Source: an uncultured Spirochaetota bacterium
GTDB lineage: Bacteria > Spirochaetota > UBA4802 > UBA5368
Length of the DNA stretch: 10,137 nt
Assembly: GCA_937864375.1 (NCBI GenBank)
Contig: CALMJO010000618.1
Coordinates: forward strand, 1-10,137
Direction of reading: 5' to 3'
The position numbers and the translations under genes are program-made. The notes below the pieces were generated by a model. That model was given only the letters and a program-made list of their open reading frames with translations. It searched no databases and was not told where the DNA came from. The number at the start of each line of letters is the position of its first letter. Position 1 is the stretch's first letter. This document shows, in pieces, positions 1 through 6,646 of this stretch.

Positions 1-13
1 GTATAAGAGACAG
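1..13 (+). other. Tn5/Nextera mosaic-end adapter remnant (artefact)
   Basis: The first 13 bases, GTATAAGAGACAG, match exactly the last 13 bases of the 19-base Tn5 mosaic end used in Nextera (tagmentation) libraries. The junction is immediately followed by sequence coding for A-T-D-I-A-I-I-K-I, the conserved block around the catalytic Asp of HtrA proteases, while the codons read through bases 2-13 (Y-K-R-Q) do not need to be native. Being at the very edge of the window, this is best read as untrimmed adapter at a contig end, not as a transposon in the genome. Confidence 0.9.
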
Positions 14-1027
14 GCCACGGACATCGCCATTATTAAAATAAACGGCGCCGTTCCCGCCGACCTGCCCGTGATCCAGATGGGCGACTCCGAAAAGCTCGAG
101 GTGGGCGAGGTGGTCATCGCCATAGGCAATCCCTTTGGCTTCACGCACACCGTCACCATGGGCATCGTCAGCGCGACGGGACGCCAGAGCGTGGGGCTTG
201 CCGACTACGAAAACTTCATCCAGACGGACGCCGCCATCAACCCCGGGAACTCGGGCGGCGCGCTCATCAACATCGACGGCAACCTGGTGGGCATCAACAC
301 CGCCATCTTTTCGAAGACCGGCGGCTACATGGGGATCGGGTTCGCGATACCCACCGCCATGATCAGGGAGATACTGAACGAGCTCATCACCCAGGGAAAA
401 GTGGTGCGCGGATGGCTGGGCGTCTACATCCAGGACGTGACGAAAGACATCGCCGATTCCTTCAAGTACAAGGGCGACGGGGGGGCGCTCGTGTCCGACA
501 TCATGAAGGGCGCACCCGCCGAGGGAAGCGGCCTCGTCAAGGGTGACATCGTCACCTCCGTGGACGGGGTGAAGGTCCGAGACATCAATCACCTTCGCAA
601 GCTTGTCGCCGCCAAGAAACCCGGCACGAAAGTGAAGCTCTCCGTGTTCAGGAACGCGAAGGACATCGAGCTTGCGCTGGCCGTGGGCACGCTTCCCGAC
701 AAGGCACCCGTCGCCGAAAACGACGTCCAGGACGACGGCGACTCGGTGGGCATCACGGTGAGGGACATCGACGAGGAGCTCGCCTACAGGTTCCGATCGA
801 CCGACAAGCGCGGGGTGATCGTCACCCAGGTGAAACGGGGCTCCGCCGCCGACCGGGCGGGGATAGTCGCGGGCGACGTGATCAAGGAGATCGAGCGCGC
901 GCCCATCGATACCGTGAAATCCTACGTTGACGCCGTCGCCGCGCAGAAGGATAAGACGAAGCTCCTTTTCCTCATCGCGCGCGGGGGCACGCACAAGTTC
1001 ATGGTCATCGAGAAAGAGGAAAAATAG
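2..1027 (+). CDS. HtrA/DegP-like periplasmic serine protease, 5'-truncated
   Basis: This is the C-terminal part of a trypsin-like HtrA (DegP/DegQ/DegS) protease, which degrades or refolds damaged envelope proteins. About 337 native codons remain, from base 14. The catalytic Asp lies in the T-D-I-A-I-I-K-I block (codon 20-22). The catalytic Ser lies in the G-N-S-G-G block (codon 251-253), preceded by the typical F-I-Q-T-D-A-A-I-N-P stretch. The catalytic His, the signal peptide and the N-terminal half of the protease domain lie outside the window. Two PDZ domains follow. The first covers about bases 405-700 and begins at R-G-W-L-G-V-Y-I. The second covers about 740-1015 and contains G-S-A-A-D-R-A-G-I. 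The two-PDZ layout is that of DegP/DegQ rather than one-PDZ DegS, but I cannot say which. The left edge is adapter, so the reading frame before base 14 is not native. The stop codon abuts the next start. Confidence 0.93.
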   Translation, partial: YKRQATDIAIIKINGAVPADLPVIQMGDSEKLEVGEVVIAIGNPFGFTHTVTMGIVSATGRQSVGLADYENFIQTDAAINPGNSGGALINIDGNLVGINTAIFSKTGGYMGIGFAIPTAMIREILNELITQGKVVRGWLGVYIQDVTKDIADSFKYKGDGGALVSDIMKGAPAEGSGLVKGDIVTSVDGVKVRDINHLRKLVAAKKPGTKVKLSVFRNAKDIELALAVGTLPDKAPVAENDVQDDGDSVGITVRDIDEELAYRFRSTDKRGVIVTQVKRGSAADRAGIVAGDVIKEIERAPIDTVKSYVDAVAAQKDKTKLLFLIARGGTHKFMVIEKEEK

Positions 1028-1621
1028 ATGGCATCGTTCGCACCATGCGCCTGCGGCGACGTCGTCCCCGGAGAGAACTGGCCGCGCCCCATGCCCCAGG
1101 GGAAGGACATAGAGGCGATCAACCGGGACGCGGGCATCGTGCTCGTCAGGTGCGGCGCGTGCGACGGCCTCATCCTTGTCAATGTCGACTCCCGCGGCGA
1201 CGCGACGGCGGCACAGAGCGCGCCCGACAACATCAGGTCCTGCTTCCCTGAATGGCTCGGGAAGGAGGCCGCCGCGTCCGGCATGACCGGGGACGCGATC
1301 GCCCATGCGATGGCCAGGGACTACATCGCGTCGAAGATGACCTTCGGCTGCGACCTGTGCCTTGGCATGGATCCGGGCGACGCGCGGGCGCAGATGAACC
1401 TTGTCGCGGAGTCGGGGCTTGGCCTGCTCTACCAGTGCCGCCGATGCGGCACGTTCAGGTGGCTGCGCGTATTGGAAAAGAACGGCGCGAGGGTCGCCGC
1501 CTGGGACTACCTGACACACGCCGCGGCGCTGTCATTCAACGCATTCCTGGAAGCCGAATCCTCGAAGCGCGGGTCTTCTCCCGGGAAGCTCGCGGACGAG
1601 ATCCTCGAGCGCAGCATCTGA
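1028..1621 (+). CDS. Unrecognised cysteine-pair (probable zinc-binding) protein
   Basis: I do not recognise this 197-residue protein. It has no signal peptide or membrane segment. Its clear feature is four spaced cysteine pairs: C7-x-C9, C42-x-x-C45, C108-x-x-C111 and C137-x-x-C140. The first two pairs and the last two pairs are each separated by roughly 25-35 residues, which suggests two zinc-ribbon-like modules, one per half of the protein. The second knuckles resemble each other: R-C-G-A-C-D-G-L-I-L-V and Q-C-R-R-C-G-T-F-R-W-L-R-V. The ATG directly follows the htrA stop codon TAG with no gap, and a purine-rich GAAAGAGGA lies about 7-15 bases upstream inside htrA, so the two are very likely co-transcribed and translationally coupled. 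Zinc binding is inferred from cysteine spacing only. It looks cytoplasmic, while HtrA is exported, so a direct physical partnership is not implied. Confidence 0.8.
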   Translation: MASFAPCACGDVVPGENWPRPMPQGKDIEAINRDAGIVLVRCGACDGLILVNVDSRGDATAAQSAPDNIRSCFPEWLGKEAAASGMTGDAIAHAMARDYIASKMTFGCDLCLGMDPGDARAQMNLVAESGLGLLYQCRRCGTFRWLRVLEKNGARVAAWDYLTHAAALSFNAFLEAESSKRGSSPGKLADEILERSI

Positions 1622-1646
1622 GTCCCGGACTATTCCTTTTCATTCA

Positions 1647-1675
1647 TTGACATTCTCTCCGCGATGTGCGATGCT
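1647..1675 (+). promoter_or_regulatory. Possible sigma70-type promoter for the symporter gene
   Basis: A perfect -35 hexamer TTGACA (1647-1652) is followed after 17 bases by GATGCT (1670-1675), a weak -10 that is directly preceded by an extended -10 element TGC (1667-1669). It sits in the 120-base gap between the cysteine-pair gene and the symporter. Initiation would fall near 1682, downstream of the ATG at 1664 and upstream of the ATG at 1742, which supports the later start for the symporter. The -10 matches the consensus at only three of six positions, so this is tentative. Confidence 0.35.
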
Positions 1676-1741
1676 CCAGGAGGCGGGACGCTCCTTTCGT
1701 GCGGCGTCACCGCCCATCCAGCACGCAGGCGAGGAACAAAA

Positions 1742-3112
1742 ATGAGCACCTCCCAGGCAGATCGCAAGACCGGCGGATCCGCGCGCGTCTCCTTTGGCAC
1801 CAAGTTTGGTTACGGCATAGGGGACATCGCGAGCAACATTTTCATAGTCGCATCGGGCTTTTTCCTGCTCTTCTTCCTGACGAACACTTTGCACATCGAA
1901 CCCGCCGTGGCCGGGGTGGTCCTGTTCTTTCCCAAGCTCTGGGACGTCATCATTGACCCCGTCATGGGCGGCATTTCGGACGTGACGCATTCACGCTGGG
2001 GACGCCGGCGCCCCTTCCTCCTCTTCGGCGCCCTGCCCTTTGGGCTCATGTTCTTCCTCATGTTCCTCGCGCCCGGATACGAGTCTGGAGCCGCCAGGGC
2101 CCTGCACACCGGGCTCATGTTCGCGCTCGGCTGCACGGTCTTCGCGCTCATCAACGTGCCCTACTCGAGCATGGTCGCGGAGATGTCCGACGACTACAAC
2201 GAGCGCATGTCGATCACCTCGTTCCGCATGATCAACTCCTCGATAGGCGTGCTGCTCGCCGGCGGGGCTGCCATGCCCCTCGTAGAGGCCGGGGGCGGTG
2301 GGGCGCGGGGTTTCGCATTCATGGGAGCAGTCTTTGGCGCGGTGATCGCGCTCATCACGCTGGCCTGCTTCTGGGGGACCGCGAAGGCCAGGTCGCTGCC
2401 CGCGGGCGAAAAGATGCCGCCAGTGCGCGAGCAGGTACGAGTCGCCCTGCAGAACTACCCCTTCCTCATGCTCATCGCGAGCTACGCCCTTCAGTCCATA
2501 GGCATTGGCGTGCTCATGGCGGGGATGATCTATTTCATCAAGCATGTCATGCTCATGCCCGAAACGGCGATGGGCGTCATCTTCCCCATCCTCTTTGGCA
2601 CCGCGATCGTCTTCATCCCCGTGTGGGTGAAGCTGGGCGTGAAGCTGGGGAAGATCCGGGCCTACCGGATCGGCATCTGCATCCTCGCGGTCATGCTCGC
2701 CTCCACGTTTTTCACGGGACCGGCTGACCTGGCACTCTTCTACGTCCAGATCGTGCTGCTGGGGATCGGCTTCTCGAGCTTCCAGCTCTTCCCCTTCTCC
2801 ATGCTCCCGGACACCATCGAGTACGACGAGATGAAATCGGGGCTCAGGCGCGAGGGCATATTCGCGGGGGCCTGGGCCTCCGGACAGAAGATGGCCTATT
2901 CCGTGGGGCCCGGCATCATGGGGCTCGCGCTTTCGATCTCGGGCTTCCAGGGGGGCGAGGTCCAGCCGGAGAGCGCGGTGATGGGTATCCGTATCGCCTT
3001 CTGCATTCTCCCGTCGGCCGCGCTGGCCCTGAGCCTCATCCCCTTCAGCCGCTACGACCTCACCGAGTCGCGCTTCGAGGAGATCAAGAAGATCATACGG
3101 AGCGGGGCGTAG
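1742..3112 (+). CDS. MelB-type (GPH family) sugar:cation symporter
   Basis: This 456-residue membrane protein belongs to the glycoside-pentoside-hexuronide:cation symporter family of the major facilitator superfamily (melibiose permease type), about the usual family length and with roughly twelve hydrophobic segments. Helix 2 carries W67-D68-V-I-I-D72-P, matching the two aspartates that bind Na+/H+ in MelB. It is followed by the family loop S-R-W-G-R-R-R-P (residues 84-91). Other signatures are Y-S-S-M-V-A-E-M-S-D-D-Y-N-E-R (141-155) and L-P-D-T-I-E-Y-D-E (355-363) with R-R-E-G-I-F near 369-374. I chose ATG 1742 because GAGG (1731-1734) sits 7 bases upstream and the fold begins at V-S-F-G-T-K-F-G-Y; the in-frame ATG at 1664 adds 26 unlike residues without a good ribosome site. 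There is no glycosidase or sugar gene in the window, so the substrate is unknown; it need not be a sugar. Confidence 0.9.
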   Translation: MSTSQADRKTGGSARVSFGTKFGYGIGDIASNIFIVASGFFLLFFLTNTLHIEPAVAGVVLFFPKLWDVIIDPVMGGISDVTHSRWGRRRPFLLFGALPFGLMFFLMFLAPGYESGAARALHTGLMFALGCTVFALINVPYSSMVAEMSDDYNERMSITSFRMINSSIGVLLAGGAAMPLVEAGGGGARGFAFMGAVFGAVIALITLACFWGTAKARSLPAGEKMPPVREQVRVALQNYPFLMLIASYALQSIGIGVLMAGMIYFIKHVMLMPETAMGVIFPILFGTAIVFIPVWVKLGVKLGKIRAYRIGICILAVMLASTFFTGPADLALFYVQIVLLGIGFSSFQLFPFSMLPDTIEYDEMKSGLRREGIFAGAWASGQKMAYSVGPGIMGLALSISGFQGGEVQPESAVMGIRIAFCILPSAALALSLIPFSRYDLTESRFEEIKKIIRSGA

Positions 3113-3143
3113 CGCGGATTACCGTTAGGCGACAGAACTTGTG

Positions 3144-3192
3144 CCGGGCCCCGGCGGCGGCCGGATGGGCCCGGAAATTAATTTGTTTTTTT
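3144..3192 (+). terminator. Probable Rho-independent terminator after the symporter
   Basis: CCGGGCCC (3144-3151) pairs perfectly with GGGCCCGG (3167-3174) around a 15-base GC-rich loop that could itself fold. After seven A/T-rich bases comes TTTGTTTTTTT (3182-3192). The location, about 30 bases after the symporter stop and before a separate promoter, fits a terminator. The gap between stem and T-run is longer than ideal, and part of the T-run overlaps the suggested -35 region of the next gene. Confidence 0.5.
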
Positions 3193-3210
3193 CATCGCCC
3201 GGTATATACT
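3183..3210 (+). promoter_or_regulatory. Promoter for the carbonic anhydrase gene
   Basis: TATACT (3205-3210, five of six matches to TATAAT) is preceded at 16 bases by TTGTTT (3183-3188, a half-conserved -35) and by an A/T-rich stretch (AAATTAATTT, 3175-3184) that could serve as an UP element. This AT-rich patch stands out in a very GC-rich region. Initiation would be expected near 3216-3218, giving a leader of about 68 bases. Confidence 0.55.
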
Positions 3211-3215
3211 TTACT

Positions 3216-3247
3216 CGGGAGGTCGCTCGCCTCCCGCCAGTCTCCCG
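3216..3247 (+). other. Stem-loop at the predicted 5' end of the carbonic anhydrase mRNA
   Basis: CGGGAGG (3216-3222) pairs perfectly with CCTCCCG (3230-3236) around a seven-base loop. A second copy of the 3' arm, CTCCCG (3242-3247), could pair with the same 5' arm instead. If transcription starts about seven bases after TATACT, the stem begins at or next to the first transcribed base. The real ribosome site, AAGGAGG at 3272-3278, lies further downstream and is not included in either pairing. Confidence 0.5.
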
Positions 3248-3284
3248 AACATGACGCGCAAAGCCCGCTCCAAGGAGGCCAAAG

Positions 3285-4379
3285 ATGAAGCCGAATGTCC
3301 TTATAGTATGCCTGGTATCGCTGTGCGTGCTCACATGGCCCGCGCGCGAACCGGCCCATGCCGCCGGCGCCGACACGCCCATGATGTCCCCCGACGAGGC
3401 GCTCCAGAGGCTCAGGGACGGCAACACGCGCTTTCAGCGCGACAAGCGCAAGAATCCCGAACAGGGACCCGCGCGTCGCGTCGAGGTGGCGCAGAAGGGG
3501 CAGCGCCCCTTCGTCACCGTCGTGGGCTGCTCCGACTCGCGCGTGCCGCTCGAGCATGTATTCGACGCGGGCATAGGCGAGCTCTTCGTGGTCAGGGTCG
3601 CCGGCAACGTGTGCGACACCGACGAGATCGGATCGGTCGAATACGGGACGGACCACCTGGGGACGCCTCTTCTTGTCGTGCTCGGACACAGCAGGTGCGG
3701 CGCCGTGACCGCGGTGCTCAAGGGCGAGGAGGTGCACGGAAGCATCCCGCAGCTCGTCGACAACATCGTGCCCGCGGCGGCAAGGGCCAAGGCGCGCCTG
3801 GGCGAAGCCTTTTCGAACGAGCTCCTCAACGCGGCGATCGAGCAGAACGTGTGGCAGTCCATCCAGGACGTGCTCACCCGCAGCCACGCGGTGTCGGAGC
3901 GCGTCAAGGGAAAGAAGCTCAAGATCGTGGGGGCGATCTACGACCTGGAAAACGGGACGGTGAGCTGGCTCGGCGAGCACCCGGACCAGGCGTCTCTCCT
4001 GACGGGTCATGCGGCGGGGCATGGGCCCGCGCTTCCGCTGGGGTTCATAGGCGCAGGTGCCGGGATTCTCGTGGTGGCGCTGGGCTTTTACCTGCTGTTC
4101 TTCTTCGATCGCACGCGGTTTCGCCGCATGACCGTGAAGCGCAGGATGATTGGCGGCAACGTCGCGGCGACGCTCATGACGCTTTTCGCGACGGCCGGGA
4201 TCGCGTGGGAGTTTTCACGCATGGGATCGCATGTCCCGTTGTGGGCGTGGGCCCTGGCGCTCGCCATCCCCGCAGCCGCAATGCTGGCGTTCTCACTGCT
4301 CGCCACGGGCTCGATCATGGATTCGTTCAAGCGCATCGTCAAGGCGGTGAAGGAAGGCCGGGTGGGCACGGGCAGGTGA
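3285..4379 (+). CDS. Exported beta-class carbonic anhydrase with membrane tail
   Basis: This 364-residue protein contains a beta-class carbonic anhydrase, which interconverts CO2 and bicarbonate with a zinc ion. The zinc ligands and active-site pair are all present: C82-x-D84-x-R86 in G-C-S-D-S-R, and H135 and C138 in G-H-S-R-C-G-A. The N-terminus has a signal peptide with a hydrophobic core (residues 5-18) and a likely cleavage after A-H-A (26), so the enzyme domain (about 35-235) should face the periplasm. Unusually for the class (normally about 200-230 residues), a tail follows with three hydrophobic helices near 253-274, 288-308 and 317-341. The loop between the first two is strongly basic (R-T-R-F-R-R-M-T-V-K-R-R), as is the C-terminus (S-F-K-R-I-V-K-A-V-K), which fits a periplasmic enzyme with these parts in the cytoplasm. 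The end resembles the start of a HAMP linker, an inference only. AAGGAGG at 3272-3278 supports the start. It is probably a single-gene unit. Confidence 0.92.
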   Translation: MKPNVLIVCLVSLCVLTWPAREPAHAAGADTPMMSPDEALQRLRDGNTRFQRDKRKNPEQGPARRVEVAQKGQRPFVTVVGCSDSRVPLEHVFDAGIGELFVVRVAGNVCDTDEIGSVEYGTDHLGTPLLVVLGHSRCGAVTAVLKGEEVHGSIPQLVDNIVPAAARAKARLGEAFSNELLNAAIEQNVWQSIQDVLTRSHAVSERVKGKKLKIVGAIYDLENGTVSWLGEHPDQASLLTGHAAGHGPALPLGFIGAGAGILVVALGFYLLFFFDRTRFRRMTVKRRMIGGNVAATLMTLFATAGIAWEFSRMGSHVPLWAWALALAIPAAAMLAFSLLATGSIMDSFKRIVKAVKEGRVGTGR

Positions 4380-4380
4380 C

Positions 4381-4402
4381 GCGCGCCGCCTGACCGGCGC
4401 GC
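4381..4402. terminator. Hairpin between convergent carbonic anhydrase and trpS genes
   Basis: GCGCGCCG (4381-4388) pairs perfectly with CGGCGCGC (4395-4402) around a six-base loop, occupying most of the 30-base gap between two converging genes. This placement suggests a terminator acting in both directions. Neither strand has a T-run after the stem, so it is not a classical intrinsic terminator and may simply protect 3' ends. Confidence 0.4.
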
Positions 4403-4409
4403 CGCGGTA

Positions 4410-5387
4410 TCACTTCGCGTTGTACGAAATCCCCACCTTCCGCCTGACGTCCTCAATGGTGGGAAACGCGACCTCCCTGGTCTTCCGGGCGCCCTTTTCC
4501 AGAATGGCGAGCACCTCACCGGGGTCATTCGCGAGGCGGGCACGCTTCTCGCGGTAGGGGGCAAAATATTCCCAGATGAGCCCCAGGAGCTCCTTCTTGG
4601 CCTCGCCGTACCCCATGCCCCCCGCCAGGTAACGCGCGCGCATCGCCTCGGTGTGCGCGGCGTCCGCGAAGAGCCGGTAAAGCGCGAACACGTTGCATTT
4701 CTCCGGGTCCTTGGGGGCCTCGACCGGGGTCGAGTCGGTCACGATGCTCATGACTTTCTTCTTGAGCGTCTTCTCGTCCTCGAAGATGTTTATGGTGTTC
4801 CCGTAACTCTTGGACATCTTCTGTCCGTCGGTGCCGGGAATGAGGGCGATCTCGTCCTCGATGAGCGGCTCGGGAACCACGAAGGTCTCTCCAAAAGTAT
4901 TGTTGAACCGGACGGCGATGTCGCGCGTGATCTCCACGTGCTGCTTCTGGTCCCTGCCCACCGGGATCACGTTCGCCTGGTAGAGGAGGATGTCGGCGGC
5001 CATGAGCACGGGGTAGGTGAAGAGGCCCGTGTTGGGCGTGATGCCGTGGGCGATCTTGTCCTTGTAGCTGTGGCTCCGCTCGAGGAGCCCCTGCGAGGTG
5101 TGGCACGCGAGTATCCAGGTGAGCTCCGTCACCTCCGGGATGTCCGACTGGACCCAGAAATGGGCGCGCTCCGGGTCCAGTCCCAGCGCCAGGAAATCGA
5201 GCGCGGCGTCGAGCGTATTTTTACGGAGCAAAGCGGCGTCCGTCATCGAGGTGAGCGCGTGGTAGTTCACGATGAAGCAGAAGAGCTCGTGCTCCCTCTG
5301 AAACCCGATCATGCGCTTCATCATTGCGAAATAGTTGCCTATGTGAAGCGTGCCCGAAGGCTGTATGCCCGACAATACCCGTGCCAT
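4410..5387 (-). CDS. trpS: Tryptophanyl-tRNA synthetase
   Basis: This is a class I aminoacyl-tRNA synthetase that charges tRNA-Trp with tryptophan in the cytoplasm. Its 325 residues are the usual length for bacterial TrpS. It opens with the typical M-A-R-V-L-S-G-I-Q-P-S-G, followed by the ATP-binding H15-I-G-N motif (the HIGH signature). The Trp-pocket stretch A-A-D-I-L-L-Y is at 130-136, then V-G-x-D-Q-K-Q-H (143-150), and K190-M-S-K-S carries the second ATP-binding signature. All expected motifs are present and it should be active. GAGG (plus 5395-5398) lies 7 bases upstream of the ATG. The gene is single, convergent with the carbonic anhydrase gene and divergent from the PAS-HisKA gene. 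I see no T-box or tryptophan leader peptide in the short upstream gap. Confidence 0.97.
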   Translation of the reverse strand: MARVLSGIQPSGTLHIGNYFAMMKRMIGFQREHELFCFIVNYHALTSMTDAALLRKNTLDAALDFLALGLDPERAHFWVQSDIPEVTELTWILACHTSQGLLERSHSYKDKIAHGITPNTGLFTYPVLMAADILLYQANVIPVGRDQKQHVEITRDIAVRFNNTFGETFVVPEPLIEDEIALIPGTDGQKMSKSYGNTINIFEDEKTLKKKVMSIVTDSTPVEAPKDPEKCNVFALYRLFADAAHTEAMRARYLAGGMGYGEAKKELLGLIWEYFAPYREKRARLANDPGEVLAILEKGARKTREVAFPTIEDVRRKVGISYNAK

Positions 5388-5543
5388 TGAAAAACCTCAG
5401 GAAAGTTTCCGCGTGTGTTTGATTAACAGGGATGATCAGCGCGCGCCGCGGTTCGTCAATAAGAAAATTGTCCGGCTCGCCTGAAAATATTTTGCAAATT
5501 GCTCGCGCGGGCGGTATCCTGTGGCGTGCATGCGCGGCGGAAT
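5388..5543. promoter_or_regulatory. Divergent intergenic region trpS / PAS-HisKA gene
   Basis: This 156-base gap must hold the promoters of two diverging genes. On the minus strand there is a TTGACG (plus 5454-5459), a fair -35 for trpS, but no good -10 at the right distance. On the plus strand TTGTCC (5468-5473) and the AT-rich AAAATATTTTGCAAATT (5484-5500) could form part of a promoter for the kinase-like gene. Neither assignment is firm, and no clear operator or riboswitch is visible. Confidence 0.3.
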
Positions 5544-6644
5544 ATGCGTTTTCCCGAACACATAACGGCGTTGATAAACCGGATGGAAGAGGGCGTGCTG
5601 GTGCTCGACGAGCGGCGCGCCGTGATACTCAAGAACCGTGCCGCCGAGAAAATCATCGGCCACCGCCTCAACCCCGCCTCCCGCACCTGCATCGACACGC
5701 TCCTTGCCGACGCCAACAAGCCCTTCTGTACACTCCTCGGGGGCGCCATCCTCTCGGGTGAAAGCTTCAGCAACCGGGAGATAGCGTACCGCCGCAGGAA
5801 CCGCGAGGCCCGGCTGCTGGTGTCGGTCTTTTCTCACACCTATCCCCCGCCGGCCCGCGCCACGCACCTGTACGTTCTCCTGCGCGACATCACCCGCCTC
5901 TGGCGCCTGCATGTCAAGGAAAAGCAGCTCATGGCCCAGGTCAGGAAAAACTACATCGTCCAGATGGAAAACCTGCGCCAGATCGCGGAAAGCGTGGCCC
6001 ACGAGGTGCGCAATCCCATCGCCTCCATTGGCGGCTACGCGAACCTGCTCGTCAAGAAGATGGACGAGGGAAAAGGAAGCGCCCAGGAGTACCGGAAATT
6101 CATCGCCTACATCAGGGAGGACGCGGAGCGGCTGCTCGCCCTGGTGAGCGAGGTGGAAAAATACACCGACAACTCGGGAGTGCGCTTCAGCAGGGAAAAC
6201 GTGATGCGCGTGGTGGCCGACTCGCTCATCTTCGCAAAACGCATTGGGACGCGCACGGGGGTGAAGGTCGAAGCGCCGCAGGTGGAACCGGCCGAGTGCC
6301 TGGTCTTCATCGATCCTGCACGGCTCAAGGCGGCGTTCAGAAACTTGGTGCGCCAGGCCATCACGCTTTCATCCGGGACCGAGCCCGTCACCATACACCT
6401 TCACGTGAATCCCTTCGAGATCGTGTTCGCGGTCGACATCAGCACGAAGCTCCCGCGGGAGGACGTGCCTTTTCTCTTTAACCCGTTCTTTTCGGCCCAG
6501 GAGCACAAGATGAACTTCGAGCTGGCGAACGCCCAGCGCGTGCTCATGCTCCATGGGGGGATGATAAGCACGCACTGGGGCGGCGAGGAGCGCCTCACCT
6601 TCAGGCTTTCAATGCCCAGGGAGAAGCGGCTCCTGCGCACCTGA
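5544..6644 (+). CDS. PAS-HisKA sensor protein with degenerate ATPase domain
   Basis: This cytoplasmic, two-component sensor-type protein has 366 residues from the chosen ATG and no membrane segment. A PAS-like sensor covers about residues 7-121 (E-E-G-V-L-V-L-D near the start, L-R-D-I-T-R-L near its end). A HisKA dimerisation domain (about 143-210) has an intact H-box, S-V-A-H153-E-V-R-N-P. The ATPase domain (about 250-355) keeps its outline but not its catalytic motifs. The N-box reads F-R-N-L-V-R-Q271-A-I, with Gln where the second Asn is expected. The G1 box is D298-I-S-T-K instead of D-x-G-x-G, and the G2 position reads K-M-N-F-E-L-A instead of G-T-G-L-G-L-A. The F-box-like F-N-P-F-F and the H-G-G stretch remain. 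Autophosphorylation is therefore doubtful. No response regulator is nearby. The start is uncertain: GGCGG upstream of ATG 5544 is weak, and in-frame TTG 5499 and GTG 5526 are alternatives. Confidence 0.82.
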   Translation: MRFPEHITALINRMEEGVLVLDERRAVILKNRAAEKIIGHRLNPASRTCIDTLLADANKPFCTLLGGAILSGESFSNREIAYRRRNREARLLVSVFSHTYPPPARATHLYVLLRDITRLWRLHVKEKQLMAQVRKNYIVQMENLRQIAESVAHEVRNPIASIGGYANLLVKKMDEGKGSAQEYRKFIAYIREDAERLLALVSEVEKYTDNSGVRFSRENVMRVVADSLIFAKRIGTRTGVKVEAPQVEPAECLVFIDPARLKAAFRNLVRQAITLSSGTEPVTIHLHVNPFEIVFAVDISTKLPREDVPFLFNPFFSAQEHKMNFELANAQRVLMLHGGMISTHWGGEERLTFRLSMPREKRLLRT

Positions 6645-6646
6645 GG

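Noticed and set aside
1..13. True transposon end inserted in htrA
   Set aside because: The match is to the engineered mosaic end used in library preparation, lies at the exact window edge, and no other transposon sequence or target duplication is present.
1679..1698. Hairpin AGGAG-G-CG/CGCTCCT followed by TTT as a terminator of the htrA unit
   Set aside because: The stem has a bulge and a three-base loop, and only three T residues follow. It is too weak to call.
1664..1741. Longer start for the symporter
   Set aside because: The 26 extra residues are unlike the family, the ribosome site is better at 1742, and the likely promoter start lies downstream of 1664.
3192..4022. Long open frame antisense to the carbonic anhydrase gene
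   Set aside because: Such antisense frames stay open because codon third positions are G/C-rich. The translation is full of low-complexity Arg/His/Gly runs, and the plus-strand gene has all its active-site motifs.
4653..5390. Long open frame antisense to trpS
   Set aside because: It is the shadow of a complete, motif-intact trpS on the other strand and has no recognisable domain or ribosome site.
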